Shown: positions 11,714 through 23,111 of the stretch, one piece after another
Position numbering within the stretch: the first letter of the stretch is position 1
Layout: the number at the start of each line of letters is the position of its first letter
Origin: Chionis minor
Taxonomy: Eukaryota > Chordata > Aves > Charadriiformes > Chionididae
Assembly (NCBI GenBank): GCA_013398295.1
Contig: VZSF01001138.1
Coordinates: forward strand, 62,001 to 126,000
DNA length: 64,000 bases
Direction of reading: 5' to 3'
The notes under the pieces: generated by a model
Seen by the model: the letters and a program-made list of their open reading frames with translations, nothing else
The model's database searches: none
What the model was told of the DNA's origin: nothing
Translations under genes and position numbers: made by a program

Positions 11714-14037
11714 CCCTGTGTTTTTATGAGCTTGTGATCTTAAAACAAATTACCTGGTTTTATTGCCTTTGACCCAGCTAGGACGCATTGATCTTTGGAG
11801 ATTTATGCAACATGGGTGTTTTAACCTAAATTTTTAGGTGAGGTAGGATATTGTTTGGATCCATTTTCTTCATCAATTAATTTATTTTCCTTCACAGGTC
11901 ACCCAGAGGCTTATTTTTTTCTAGGGCAGTTATGATTTGCACTCACAGAAAAATATTAATAAACTGTTTCCCTAAAATATTAGAGGTAATCACAGCTGTT
12001 TTCTTTGCAACAACTAGTGAATGCAGAAGCAATCAGATTGTGTTATGATACTTCCCAAAGGAACACCAAATGGTGGTTTATGAATGTCATTAATATAATA
12101 TGCAAATGATCTGTTTGGCTTTTGCGTCTCTATTTGGGTTAACCTAGTCAATCAGTCAAATGTTACTAATGAGAAAGTTGATGAACGCTTATCCAGCTGC
12201 TGAGAAGGTCAATGAGATGATAGACCCCTCTCTCTTTTCAGTTGCCCTACAGCTAGAATACTGTATGTAGCAATGTTTTGACTGATTAACTGAAGTCACC
12301 TGTGTATTAACAAGGGAATATGAAGCAAGTTGCTATAAGATTTCCTAAAACACACATTTATCATAATATCAGCTATTAGAAAAGGATTTAAATTTACTAT
12401 ATTTATATTATTAAGGAGTTTTTAAAATAAAATAAAGATAACAAATTATGAAGGCTTCTTATGATCATAAAATACATTTAATCATAAAGACTGCTTTCCA
12501 GAAAAAAAACACAAAAAACCAGACAGTCCCTTCAAGGTAGAGTTGTTTGCTTTTCAGTCTTCTTTTTCAGTTATTCACAGTTTTCTCCAATACTTTTTTC
12601 CAATCACTTTTTTCAAAGGAACAGAATTGAAATGTAAGTTCACCTCTTCTTAGTTAAACTCTATACTACTTCATAGACACAGACAGAATGTTAAAAACCA
12701 CTCCAATTTTTTGGGATCTTTGCATAAGACAGTGCTCACACAGGGGATGAAATCTTTCAAAAAGAATGGTTGGTTGCTGTCTGGATAGTAATAAAAATCT
12801 CTGTTGCAAGGGTCCTTGTAACAGGATTTTCAGCTGAATCAGGATAGACTCCCTGAATCACTTTTCTACTTGTTTCTTCTACTCCAGCTGCCCATGGACC
12901 TACCTAACCACTCCAGCAACACCTGTAATCCCTCAGTATAGATTGCCTTAATCTAAATACAAAATATTTCCTAATTATCTTACCTATGCACAAAATAATG
13001 TCTTATTTTCTGATTTCTGCATCTGCAATAACAGTTTGTGTTTGCAATTATGTACAATTTGGTCAGTTCTACAATTCTGAACCATCTGAGGTTCCCTGGG
13101 ATAGTCCAAGTCTCCACCCAGGATATTAATATGGGTATTTGAACATAGAAATTGCTTTATGCACAGCAGAAGCTGCCTGGGGAAATCTCTAGACCTTTCC
13201 AAAACTCCCAGCTGAGAGTTCCTATAACAATTTGTCAAATATTTTGTTTTGTAGGAGGCTGGGAGGTAAGTCAATCACCTTGTCTCAAATGGCCCTTTAT
13301 CTCAAGCCAGGGTGTTATATTTGTGCAGTCTCTATGCACAGACCATCTGGTGAGTTCCTGGACAAGGGAAATAATAACTTAGTGCACTGGGTGTGCACAC
13401 AGGCCCTGCCCTGATACCCAATTACACCACAATTAGAATGATAGGGCAAATCTGAATTTGAACCTTATTTTTCCTTTATGACTTAAATTCTAAAGTTCTT
13501 GTCCCTGTATGCTTTCTAGTTAAATTTATGGCTTGACACAAAAACTCCCTAAGGGAGTAATTAGAAAACAATACTCTAAGCTTTGCTAAGAATAATTGGA
13601 AAAAGTAATTTTAAACATTAAAACTAAGAAAAAAATGTCAAAGAGAAAAAGTTATATTTGACCAGCATTTCTTTGCAATAAGGATGTACTGGGAATGCAG
13701 CAGATTTCTGAGTTTTGGATTGCAATAGAATTTTATACTAAAAATTTGTCTTAGATGATTGCATTATAAAGAAATACCACCAAATGATGAATGCTTTTTA
13801 GAGGCTTTTGTTTTGGGAAAGCTTGAGTATTATGACTTTAGTCAAAGGTGGATGTCTTAAGAATAGCTCAGCTGAGGAGAGAACTAAACCAAGAAGATCT
13901 GTGTGGGCCTGGAAGCATCATTTTTTTATTAAATATAATTCCTGTGAAATAATTTAATATTTTTAATATTAGATTTTTTAGTGTTTTTTTATAGGAGAAC
14001 TACTTCTCCTGAAGGCCTAAACTTTTGGACTGAGGGT
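11714..14037. other. Unique non-coding DNA with a possible conserved patch
   Basis: No gene or repeat family is recognised. The stretch 12,060-12,240 is less repetitive than its surroundings and carries an exact octamer ATGCAAAT (12,100-12,107, POU-factor type), TAAT cores and a CAGCTG E-box. This is compatible with a conserved regulatory element but does not prove one. The tract 13,080-13,430 is slightly more GC-rich, with overlapping short open frames and no domain. Confidence 0.5.
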
Positions 14038-14827
14038 AGAAAGGCTTTGCAGAGAGATCTGGACAGACTGGATAGATCAGCTGAGGCCAGTGGGATGAGG
14101 TTTAACAAGGCCAAGTGCCGGGTCCTGCACTTTGGTCACAACAACCCCAGGCAGCGCTACAGGCTTGGGGAGCAGTGGCTGGAAAACAGCCTGGCAGAAA
14201 ACAATCTGGGGGTCCTGGTGGACAGTTGGCTGAACATGAATGTTCCAGGTGCACCCAGGTAGCCAAGAAGGCCAATGGTATCTTGGTCTGTATCAAGAAT
14301 AGTGTGGCCAGCAGGAGCAGGGAAGTGATTGTGCCCCCGTTCTCAGTGCTGGCGAGGCCACAGCTTGAGTACTGTGTTCAGTTTTCAGCTCCACAGTATA
14401 GGAGGGACATTGAGGTCCTAAAGCATGTCCAAAGAAAGGCAACAAAGCTGGTGAGGGGTCTCAAAACCAAGTCTTATGAGGGGTGGCTGAAAGAATTAGG
14501 ATTGTTTATTCTGGACAAGAGAAGGTTGAGAGATTGAGGGTAGATGTTATTGCTCTCTACAACTACCTGAAAGGACATTGTAGTGAAATGGGCACTGGTC
14601 TCTTCTCTCAAGTAACTAGTGATAGGACAAGAGGAAATGGGTTCGAGTTGCACCAGGGGAGGTTTGGGCTGGACATTAGGAAAATTTTTTTCACTGAAAG
14701 AGTTATCAAACACTGGAATAGGCTGCCCAGGGAGATAGTTGAATCACCATCCCTAGATGTATTTAAAAGTCACATAGATGTGGTGCTTAGAGACATGGTT
14801 TGTTTAGTGGTGGACCTGGTAGACTAG
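14038..14827 (+). pseudogene. CR1 ORF2 C-terminal half, broken
   Basis: This is the ORF2 remnant of the CR1 copy. It lacks the endonuclease and the RT catalytic core. The thumb and C-terminal region is divided by a frameshift near 14,245 (a small deletion replacing the usual QQC-AQVA stretch, followed by TAG) and another near 14,510-14,540. The longest single frame (14,115-14,537) is partly read out of phase at its 5' end, so its first 40 or so residues are not CR1 protein. Confidence 0.85.
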
Positions 14828-14893
14828 GGTCAATGGTTGGACTAGAAGATCTTAAACGTCTTTTCCAAACTAAATGATTCTATGATTCTATGA
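14038..14893 (+). mobile_element. CR1 LINE, 5'-truncated, frameshifted
   Basis: This CR1 copy is in the plus orientation, from the part of ORF2 just after the RT catalytic motif to the 3' tail. The reading frame is spread over three frames: about 14,038-14,260, then 14,250-14,537, then 14,483-14,827. Recognisable blocks are the [19 protein letters not shown] segment, [18 protein letters not shown] and [19 protein letters not shown]. The 3' UTR holds GGTTGGACTAGAAGATC, and the element ends in two TGATTCTA-type octamers at 14,873-14,893. Clear indels and stops show it is dead and older than the copy at 7.7 kb. Confidence 0.95.
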
Positions 14894-15063
14894 AGTATGC
14901 CTCATTGTCTGCAAAAATTCTCCAAATTTATCTTAACTTCTGTAAGGAATTTCTGGAACAAACTCAGCCTTGAATGATATTTCTTTTACTGCTCAAGGAA
15001 AATATGGCAATGGTGATAATCTTTTCTATGAAAGCAATTATGTCCTGGTCAGTGCAATGCAGC

Positions 15064-15691
15064 TGTTTTGGTTAAATCCTAGTAGGCAACCAAGCAGCAC
15101 ACAGCCACTCACTCACTCCCCCCACCCAGTGGAATGGGGGAGAGAATCAGAAGAGTTCAAAGTGAGAAAACTCATGGGTTGAGATAAAGACAGCTTAATA
15201 ATTAAAAAAACCCCAAAACTAAAAAACAAAAAACAAAAAAAAGCAAAACACAACACCAAGAGCTACAAAAAAATATAAAGAGGAAAATAAACAAAGCCAA
15301 GAAAAAACGAGTGATGCAACAATCCCCCCCATTGGTCACCACTAACTGACTGAAGACCAACCAGTCCCTGAACGGCAGCCCCAGCCAACTTCCGTCACCT
15401 GCCAACTTTATTGCTGAGCATGGCATCATATGGTATGAGATATCCCTTTTATTAGTTGGGGTCAACTGTTCCAGCTGTGTCCACTCCCAACTCCTTGTGC
15501 ATTCCCAGCAACCTACTCACTGGTGGGGCAGAATGAGAAGCAGAAAAGACCTTGGCCCTGTGTAAGCACTGCTCAGTAATAACTAAAAAAATTCCTGTGC
15601 TATCAACATTTTTTTGGGTCACAAATTCAAAACATAGCTCATACAATCTACTATGAAGAAAATTAACTCTATCTCAGCCAAAACCAGTACA
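15064..15691 (-). mobile_element. Solo LTR, ERVL-like, minus strand
   Basis: This is a solitary LTR of an avian endogenous retrovirus, the same family as the copy at 39,194-39,782 but in opposite orientation. On the plus strand it begins TGTTTTGGTTAAATCC and ends CCAAAACCAGTACA. Shared blocks include CACTCACTCCCCCCACCCAGTGG, read from the complementary side. Flanking 5-mers GCAGC (15,059-15,063) and GCATC (15,692-15,696) match at four of five positions, consistent with a decayed 5-bp target-site duplication. No gag, pol or env lies nearby, so it is a recombination product. The TATA and CRE positions intact in the sister copy are mutated here. A low-complexity A-rich tract at 15,197-15,300 enlarges it to 628 bp. 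Confidence 0.9.
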
Positions 15692-17759
15692 GCATCTTAT
15701 AAAACTCCTTATCAAGTTAAGTTTAAGATGGGGAGCACTTCAGTAGGAGAGCTGATTGGTCATGACTCCTGGAATCCATCTTTTCTTTACATCTTATGTT
15801 CAGCTGCAGTAAAATCTTTCTAAAATACCTGCATTCTCAGCATCTTATTTTCTCCAAGGCCTTTTACTCTTGTTTTTAAAAAGTGAGTAAGCGTTCCAGT
15901 TTTGTTGTACCTTTCAAATTGCTATGAAAGTCCAATTCCAAATGGCTTGTTTTGTATAAACTAATGTTTCATTTCCTCACAAACAAGAGATTAACCCATT
16001 TAGCATTAGCGGGGCCATAAAAATGGGACTCTGCTCTGGATGTAGAGTTATAGCACATAGATAGATAGCAATAAATGCATCACAAAGTTCCCCCATTGTC
16101 TAAGTCACTTAATTATCTCTGGACAATATATTGTGAACGTATGCAGTAGCAGACTTCAGGGCAGTATCAGATCCACTCTTTAAGGTAAGAAAAACTTGTT
16201 TTAAATTCAATTGAAGTAATTGCAAAATATGTTCCTTATATTTCTATAGCCTTTGTGCTACGTCACAAAAAAGACAGATGAAAATGTGATTGCTTGTTTT
16301 ATGACCATTACTATTTATTTGATTTATTAAGTGAATTATCATGAGGAATATTAATTTTTAGTTTTCATTAAGCTTTAAAAAGTAATATAAATACTGATCT
16401 TTCAAATATCTAAATTTTACGCAGCTACTGAATGGAAATAATAGAATTTTCTGTCATAAAAGAAACAGAAAATAAATTGATTGTAATACTGTCATTACAG
16501 AGATAGTCTGCTTTTGCTGTCGAAAATGACGTAAAGGTATTTCAAGCAGCAGATGTCAAGTAGCATTTTGATTTGACAGAGGAAATCAAAAGGCATAAAA
16601 GCAGCCTGTTTTTGTTTTGACAGCTTTTTTTTTGGAGGGGGGAGGAGGGACAGGATGTGCACTAGTGTCCTTAGTGTCCTTCCGAATTTCTGCTGTTCCT
16701 TGATACCGTTGTTATTATTTTTGGGAAAAGAGGAATGATGCACTGGTCGGCTCTCACCCGGCTGGTAACATTGACGGGGGCCGATTCTGGGAGCTGTCCT
16801 CAGAGCTGTGGTTCTGATTTTCTTTCTGTCTTCGCTTCTGCTCTAACACTGCTTATTCCGCGAAAAGAGCCAAAAAAAACATTTACCTTAAAAAGGCTGA
16901 ATATCTTGTGTAATGATGAGTGGCTTCTTGGCTGACACTATCTGCCAATAGATGATGAGTGCTGCCCTTACAAGTAGGTGCCACTGCTGAAATCTTCAGG
17001 TAACATGAAAATAGCTCTCAGCAATTCAAAAAATAATTGTCACTTCCTTCCTCTTCACAAAAAAAAAAAAAAAAAAGCGAAGGAGAAAAGAAAGCCTCAC
17101 AAGGAAAAAAGGAAAAAAATAGTGACAGGCTGATTTAACAGGTACCACAATGTAATAATAATCTTTCCATCGAGACTGATTTCATGTCCAATTAATTCAA
17201 GGCCAATTTTCAGAAATCCATTTTGGATAAAATCAACTTTTCTAGGAAAAAAAAGTGTGAGATGTTCTGCCTTCCATTAAAGTGAGCAATTCTAAGTTTC
17301 TTCTGTGTTGACAAATCATGGTTATATTGATATGTCATGCCATGTAATTGCGAGTGAAATAATAATATTACATAAGCATAATTGAAAGATGTGTAACTGG
17401 CTTACAGCATTGCAACTGAGCTCAAACTGAGGTGTTTGGTGAAAGTCTAGCGCAGACTGCATGCTCATTTCCAAGGAGAGTGGAAAGTCCTGGATGCTTT
17501 TTTCCCAACACTTTTATGATTAATCTGGCAAGACATATTTTTATTCTGCTAGTCTGAGAAGACATATTCTGCTAGTCATGTTTTTAAAGCTATATACTTA
17601 ATAGAAAACTGAAGTACTATAGCTACTGGAATAAACTTCTTTGTGAGATCTTTCATCTAAAAATTAGTATTAGTTTCCATTACCTGGGGTTTTTTTTTGG
17701 CATATCATGAAATACTCAAGCTAAATATAGAAGCTAGGTGTATCAAAATCCATATCCTT
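15692..17759. other. Unique non-coding DNA with possible conserved patches
   Basis: No gene or repeat family is recognised. Patches at about 15,990-16,180 (with a CATTGT SOX-type core) and 17,150-17,420 (several TAATTG/ATTAAT cores, CATGTAATTG) look more like slowly evolving regulatory DNA than neutral AT-rich sequence, but this is only impression. A pure A-run lies at 17,059-17,076 and a G-rich run at 16,634-16,654. Confidence 0.45.
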
Positions 17760-19100
17760 GGAGAGAGAGAGGAAGGGGACTCATGCTGTGTGAGCATGAT
17801 CAGCTTTAGACAGTGACAGGGAACATGCACCATGGAGACAGCATGTACGTGCATCTGTAGGTGCAGCAAGGGAGGCAGCTGTGGTCATGATGTTTTTCTA
17901 TGTTGTCACCATGCTGGGCAGAACCATGTAGGCAGTGCCTGACAGAGAGCAATACCTGGCTGGGGCAGGCAGTTCGAAAAGTGAGTCTTCTGGTTGAGAT
18001 TGGGTCTGCTGGACATCTGCATGGGGCTTCACATATTCTTAAAGTCCTTCCAACCCTCTTTCACTAGAAGGCAAAAGACATATTGCCACCTCCAGAAAGG
18101 GTGCCTTCCATCCCAGCCAGACATGCCCTTGCATATTTTCTCAGAATTCACAAACGGATGGCAAAAATGAAATTTATTGGACCTACATGGCTCTCACTCA
18201 CAATCTTCCCAATACCTCTCATTTTCATTCATTCCAGGCCATCTTCTCAGCCCCAGTCATGTGGAATACCCAAGGCATCAGACTACTGTTTCTTTCGTAA
18301 AAGCCACAGATAGGAAATCATCCCATATTCTCTAACAGTGCTCCCATGTTGTCTGTTCTCCATAGTCAGCTTATTCTGATGTTGGCAAAACATATGCATA
18401 GCTAGAAAACTGTAGAAGGAAGACCTATCTGGTCACAATTCAGACATGGGATGTGTTGGGAACCCCTCAATTCCTCTGAAACTCAGGACTAAAGGTTTCA
18501 GAGAGGGAACATGAGGGCTCTACACAAGATGCACAGCAGAGACTGCTCCTCTCTAAGGCTCTCTTCACCACTGGGTAACTCCTGGCATGCTTGATCCCCT
18601 CTGAGCAGGCTCAAAAGGCAGCAGGGAAGAAGCTGCCTTTCACAGAATTAATTTTTTTCCTGTCCTTCCTCTTCTTGTCCACCTCTACTTTCTCCTGTCT
18701 TTTGTGCATGATTGACAGAGATTTTTTTGCAATGCTCTGTTTATCTTGAGGCACAATCTTGTCCACACTGTTTTGGGGGACACTATCTGCCTATTTGGTA
18801 GACCGCTCTCTTCAGATTTCCTGTACATGATGTCGTTGAGGGTCAGTGGTTAAAAGAAATGTCGGTACACTAACCTTCATCAAAAACTACCACAATCTGT
18901 GGTTTTGGGGTTCAGATGTCTCTGAGGATGATATGCACAGGCAAAAATACAACTATGGTATTTGATTATAGCTAAATCAACATTCATTCTGATGGTCTCA
19001 TGGACGAGACACAGAGATTATGCACGCAAAGACAAAGAATAACCTTCATGTTATTTCAGATACCAGAAATGATTGCAGGGTCAGTTCTTGTAGGGATACC
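17760..19100. other. GC-richer tract of unknown origin
   Basis: This tract is noticeably less AT-rich than its surroundings. Its minus strand shows several adjoining open stretches in shifting frames. One, about 18,610-18,780, is Lys/Arg-rich (it includes VDKKRKDRKK); others lie at about 18,265-18,430 and 17,830-18,060. This is the pattern expected of a decayed retroposed coding sequence or an old retroelement. I do not recognise any protein or element family, and there is no poly-A tail or LTR I can define. Chance is a real alternative. Confidence 0.25.
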
Positions 19101-22100
19101 TGAGACTGGTCCCTCTGTGGGAAGTCTATGAAGTGAATTAAGGAACTGGTTCTAAGTGTGACGGACAACCTAGTACTAGTAACAACCAGCTTCCAGGGAA
19201 AATTAATACATGTCTTGCCCTATAGGTGCTTAGACTTGTGTAGATGAATGTGACTGAATCAACATGTATACATTTTGTGTGATGGGCTTTGTTGGTATAA
19301 GCAGAGGTTATCTGTGTAGAGTGAGAGAGGAAAGGAGATAATTTTTTGACTGCTGTCAGGGTAAGGACAGGTGCCTCAATGAAATGCTGCTCCAATCTAC
19401 GTGAAAGATATGATGGAAATAGCCTGGAGGCAGATTGGTACAGAAATTTTCTCACATAATACTGCTTTCTTTGGCTGTAGGTACAATGGCAGTGGCTGTA
19501 TCAAACAAGACAGTGGAAAAGGTGGAGATTCGATTCTGACGCAACATTTCTGCCCTGTACAGTCCAGCGATGTCCTCACACAAGGTCTGCAATGCTGCAT
19601 TTGTCAGCCAAATGCACACTCCACGAAGACTATGTGGGTGTTAAAAACTCAGTGGAGGCATTCTTGTGGCTTGAATTCAACTCACAGTGGCTGCATTCAA
19701 AGCAGATAATTCTCATTTACTGCAAACTAAAGTGGTGTTTAAACTCCCTTCAAGCTGACCCCATGGCTATGAAGTTACACAGTGACATAAAGATTATGCT
19801 TCCAAATGCTACACATTGTGGAAATTATTTCTGTAATAGATAAGACTTGCCTGAAGCAGCTTAATCTCCACCCACTGACCCTGCATGCAAGGTTCTTTAG
19901 ATGTAGTGACCAGATATAGAAAGTTGAGGTGTAGCCTGTGATGGTTAGGTATATGTTGAAAAGCAATATGAGGCGGTTTTGACTGAAATACACTCATTCA
20001 TGAGAGGATCATTTCTAGAACTCATGCAGAAGCATTTACATCATAATTATAATTTGTTTTCTCCATCACCTTTACATCTCTTTCAAGAAGTGGGAATAAT
20101 ACTAAACCAGACTTCAAAGAGAATTTTTCCAGGAAAAATTACAGAAATTACAGAAATTGACATTTCATTTGAGAAAAAAACCAAAGCCAAATACACCACC
20201 CTACATTATTTTCTGCATTAATATTAGTACCAGTAGCCCATTATGAGATCCTATCTCATCTATATAAAACATGGGTCAGAGCACATGCTTTTATCAAGAT
20301 TATCTGCTGAAGATTTAATACTCCATGCTGCAAACAGTTCTGGGAGTTAAGTATGATTCATGTCTCTTCAAGTCAACTGAAAGACTCCTATACACCTCAG
20401 TGGACTGAAGTTTGATCAGTAAGTCAAAGACCATTTCAGTAAGCCAATGTTATTTTTATTTAAATCACATAATGCATGCTATTGATATTATAATTTTGGT
20501 TTATGCTTAAAATTAAACATGTGAATCTGGTCTTTTGAATTATGAGTCTAGAGTAGTCATGATATCTAAGACTTTTAAGTCTGTTATTTTTGATTTGTAA
20601 AGTATTTGATGTAGCAACAAAAGCAGCCAAAAAAACACCAACCCTGAAACTGGTCCACCTCAGAGGTCATGACTGAGAGAAAAAGTGTTTTTGTCTAAAT
20701 AGCTTAATAACCTTACATCAGATCATATTTTATCTGTGTCTTCTTACAGCTAGAAAGAGAAATCTTGAATCAATCCAAGCACACTAATGGATAGTGCTAG
20801 TGAAATGGAAAAACACTGATCATACAATAGATTCAAATGGTAAGGTCTTAGAAACACATTTCTTTACTGTTTCTGAAAGAATGTTCGGCTCCATTACCCT
20901 AGCATTTAAAAGTAAGAACTACGTTTTCTTCTGCTTAACTCGCATAACCCTTTAACATCAATAAAGATATGGGGGCTTAAAAGAAGAACTCGGCTCTAGC
21001 TTTTATCCAGAAATAATAAAGAAATAAATAATGAAACCTCTATTCATTGTGTTCACTCTGTCTCAGCTAACAAGGAAATGAAAGCTTTGATACAGAACAG
21101 TAACTTCTTTTAAATGAGAGTAGTTTGCACTGTACTTGCTCATGGATAACCTGAGAAGATTTCCATGGGCTCATGTAGAAAATATACGGAACAAAGCTTC
21201 ATGTTAGACTGTTGCAATTAATTTCAAGGATAACTAACAATGTTTGATTCAAACACAATCAATACTCTACATCTATATTTTCACTGTAACATTTATAAAA
21301 GTGATTTACATTTGTGATGATAAAGTTTCACTCCAAAGAATGCCTGTGTAGACTACTATTTTTCTCAATTAAAATAGGCTTTCCCTATTCTCCATAAAAC
21401 ATAAACAAAAGATTAATTAAAATGTAATTAATTGAATCTACTTTGGTTAGACATATATTCTCCCATAATTCAGAGTTCTTCCCTGAAGTTAAATACCCCA
21501 AATTTCTCACAACAAATGGAAGTAAACACGAATCATAAGGTGAAAAAAAGATAATTAATCTAAACTTTATGATCTTCATAACCCCTACAAATTTATCTTT
21601 GCCTTCAACTCTGCCTAAACTTAATGAGGAGCAAGTTGTGACCTGTAGTTTTTACCCTATTATTAATAACCTTACTATTGCTATACAACTTCTTCCTATT
21701 TGGTGTAACTCTGTTATTTTTTCTCCTGATACTTAACTCAGTAGACCTTGGACTGTCTTTTTATCCAGCCTATTACAGTTTTAGTCCTTAACTGAATTTT
21801 TTAAAATTATGCAAATCCAACTGGTTAGCTGAATTTTAATTAATATTAAGTAGTATTATCTCACCTAATGTTAATAAAAGAACCATAAAGGCAGACTATC
21901 CACAAGTCAGCAAACAAAACATATCTCTGGGAAATCATTTTACTCAAGTAAATTGTCAAAAGTGGGGTGGGAACTTCAATAGGACTTAGATGACTACCTA
22001 CTCTTTATGCTTTTGGCCGTTTACCTCAATGAAACTGATTTGTCCACCATTAAACAAGTTATCTTCAAGAGGCAAAATATTCAAAGCAGAACAGCAAAGG

Positions 22101-22865
22101 AAATTTAGAACTTGCTGGCGATAAGCATTAACACTTCCTTCTGAATTTTCATCACTAGGGTCACATGCCAAGTGACAGTTTTTCTATCCTGACTTTGAGG
22201 TGATCCAATTTATAAAGTATGTAGATTATTTCTGCCTTCCAAATAAGTATTCATGAAGTATGTTTTCCCTTTTATAATTCAAATTGTGACTGGGATGGGA
22301 TGTGTACACTCTTGGGGACAAAGAAGTAATGCTAAATAAGGTGGCTGATTATCCTTCTATGTTCTGTACATAACTAAATTGACCATAGCTAATTTCGTTT
22401 TCACATGGTTGGCAAGAGGGTAAGTGTTTTGACCCAATACGGTAAATGTTCCACTGCATAAATTGGAAACATGCCTTGTGTGGCTGATTGTGCCAGCTGG
22501 CTGATGTTCAGTATAGGGCACGTGTTCACTTTTTGTCTCATGGCATTGAATTAGCCAACTGCCTGTCGTCCCCTTTTGAGGCAAAACTAATAAGAAGTGT
22601 AATTAAAGAAACTACTTTATTTCACTGATCTTCACCTCAAAAGCAGACAGAAATCCTACACCAAAGGAAAAATTTCTGCCCTGTTACCCTGTGTGTTATC
22701 AGTCCAAATAAAAACTGAATTATGAAGAACTATTCAAAGTTTTGGTGACTGAATACATTAGTCTTTCATTTCTACAAGTGAGAATTTGAATCTCCATGTA
22801 TGTCACAAATGAAAATAAGCAACATAATTTGAATCCTCAACTATGTATTTAATAACACTGAAATA
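19101..22865. other. Unique non-coding DNA, nothing recognised
   Basis: No gene, RNA or transposon can be supported. Overlapping short open frames around 19,400-19,850 (up to about 102 codons) have no recognisable domain. Small imperfect direct repeats occur, such as the ATTACAGAAATTACAGAAATT unit near 20,140. Confidence 0.55.
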
Positions 22866-23111
22866 CAGGAAATTCACTTCAACATAAGAAAAAAACACTT
22901 TTTAAAATTTTTGTTATGAGGGTGTCCGAAGACTGAAGTAGGTTTCTCAGAACGGCTGTGGAATCTCCATCCTTGAAGATATTCAAAACCCAAGTGGACA
23001 TGACCCTGGGAAACCTGCTGTAGTTGACCTTGCTCAAGCAGAGGTCTTGAACTGAACAATCTGCAGTGGTCCCTTCCAGTCTCAACCATTCTGTGCTTTG
23101 TTTCTGTGATA
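22866..23111 (+). mobile_element. CR1 LINE 3' end, old copy
   Basis: This is a 5'-truncated CR1 3' end in the plus orientation. It runs from the block equivalent to NFFT (here decayed to an A/T-rich stretch at 22,885-22,915) through GGAATCTCCATCCTTGAAGATATTCAAAACCC-type sequence, CCTGCTGTAGTTGACC and GGTCCCTTCCAGTCTCAACC. It ends in a diverged ATTCTGTG octamer tail. The ATTCTGTG form of the tail and the GATATTCAAAACC block place it in a different subfamily from the copies at 38.0 and 58.2 kb. It is strongly mutated and carries no usable open frame. Confidence 0.9.

Noticed and set aside
16634..16654. G-quadruplex
   Set aside because: The G runs are too uneven (only two runs of three or more) for a convincing three-tetrad structure.
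18840..18960. Protein kinase-like motif (LRDI followed by VVVFDEG) on the minus strand
   Set aside because: The match is short, interrupted by stops and lacks the spacing and other kinase motifs. Treated as chance.
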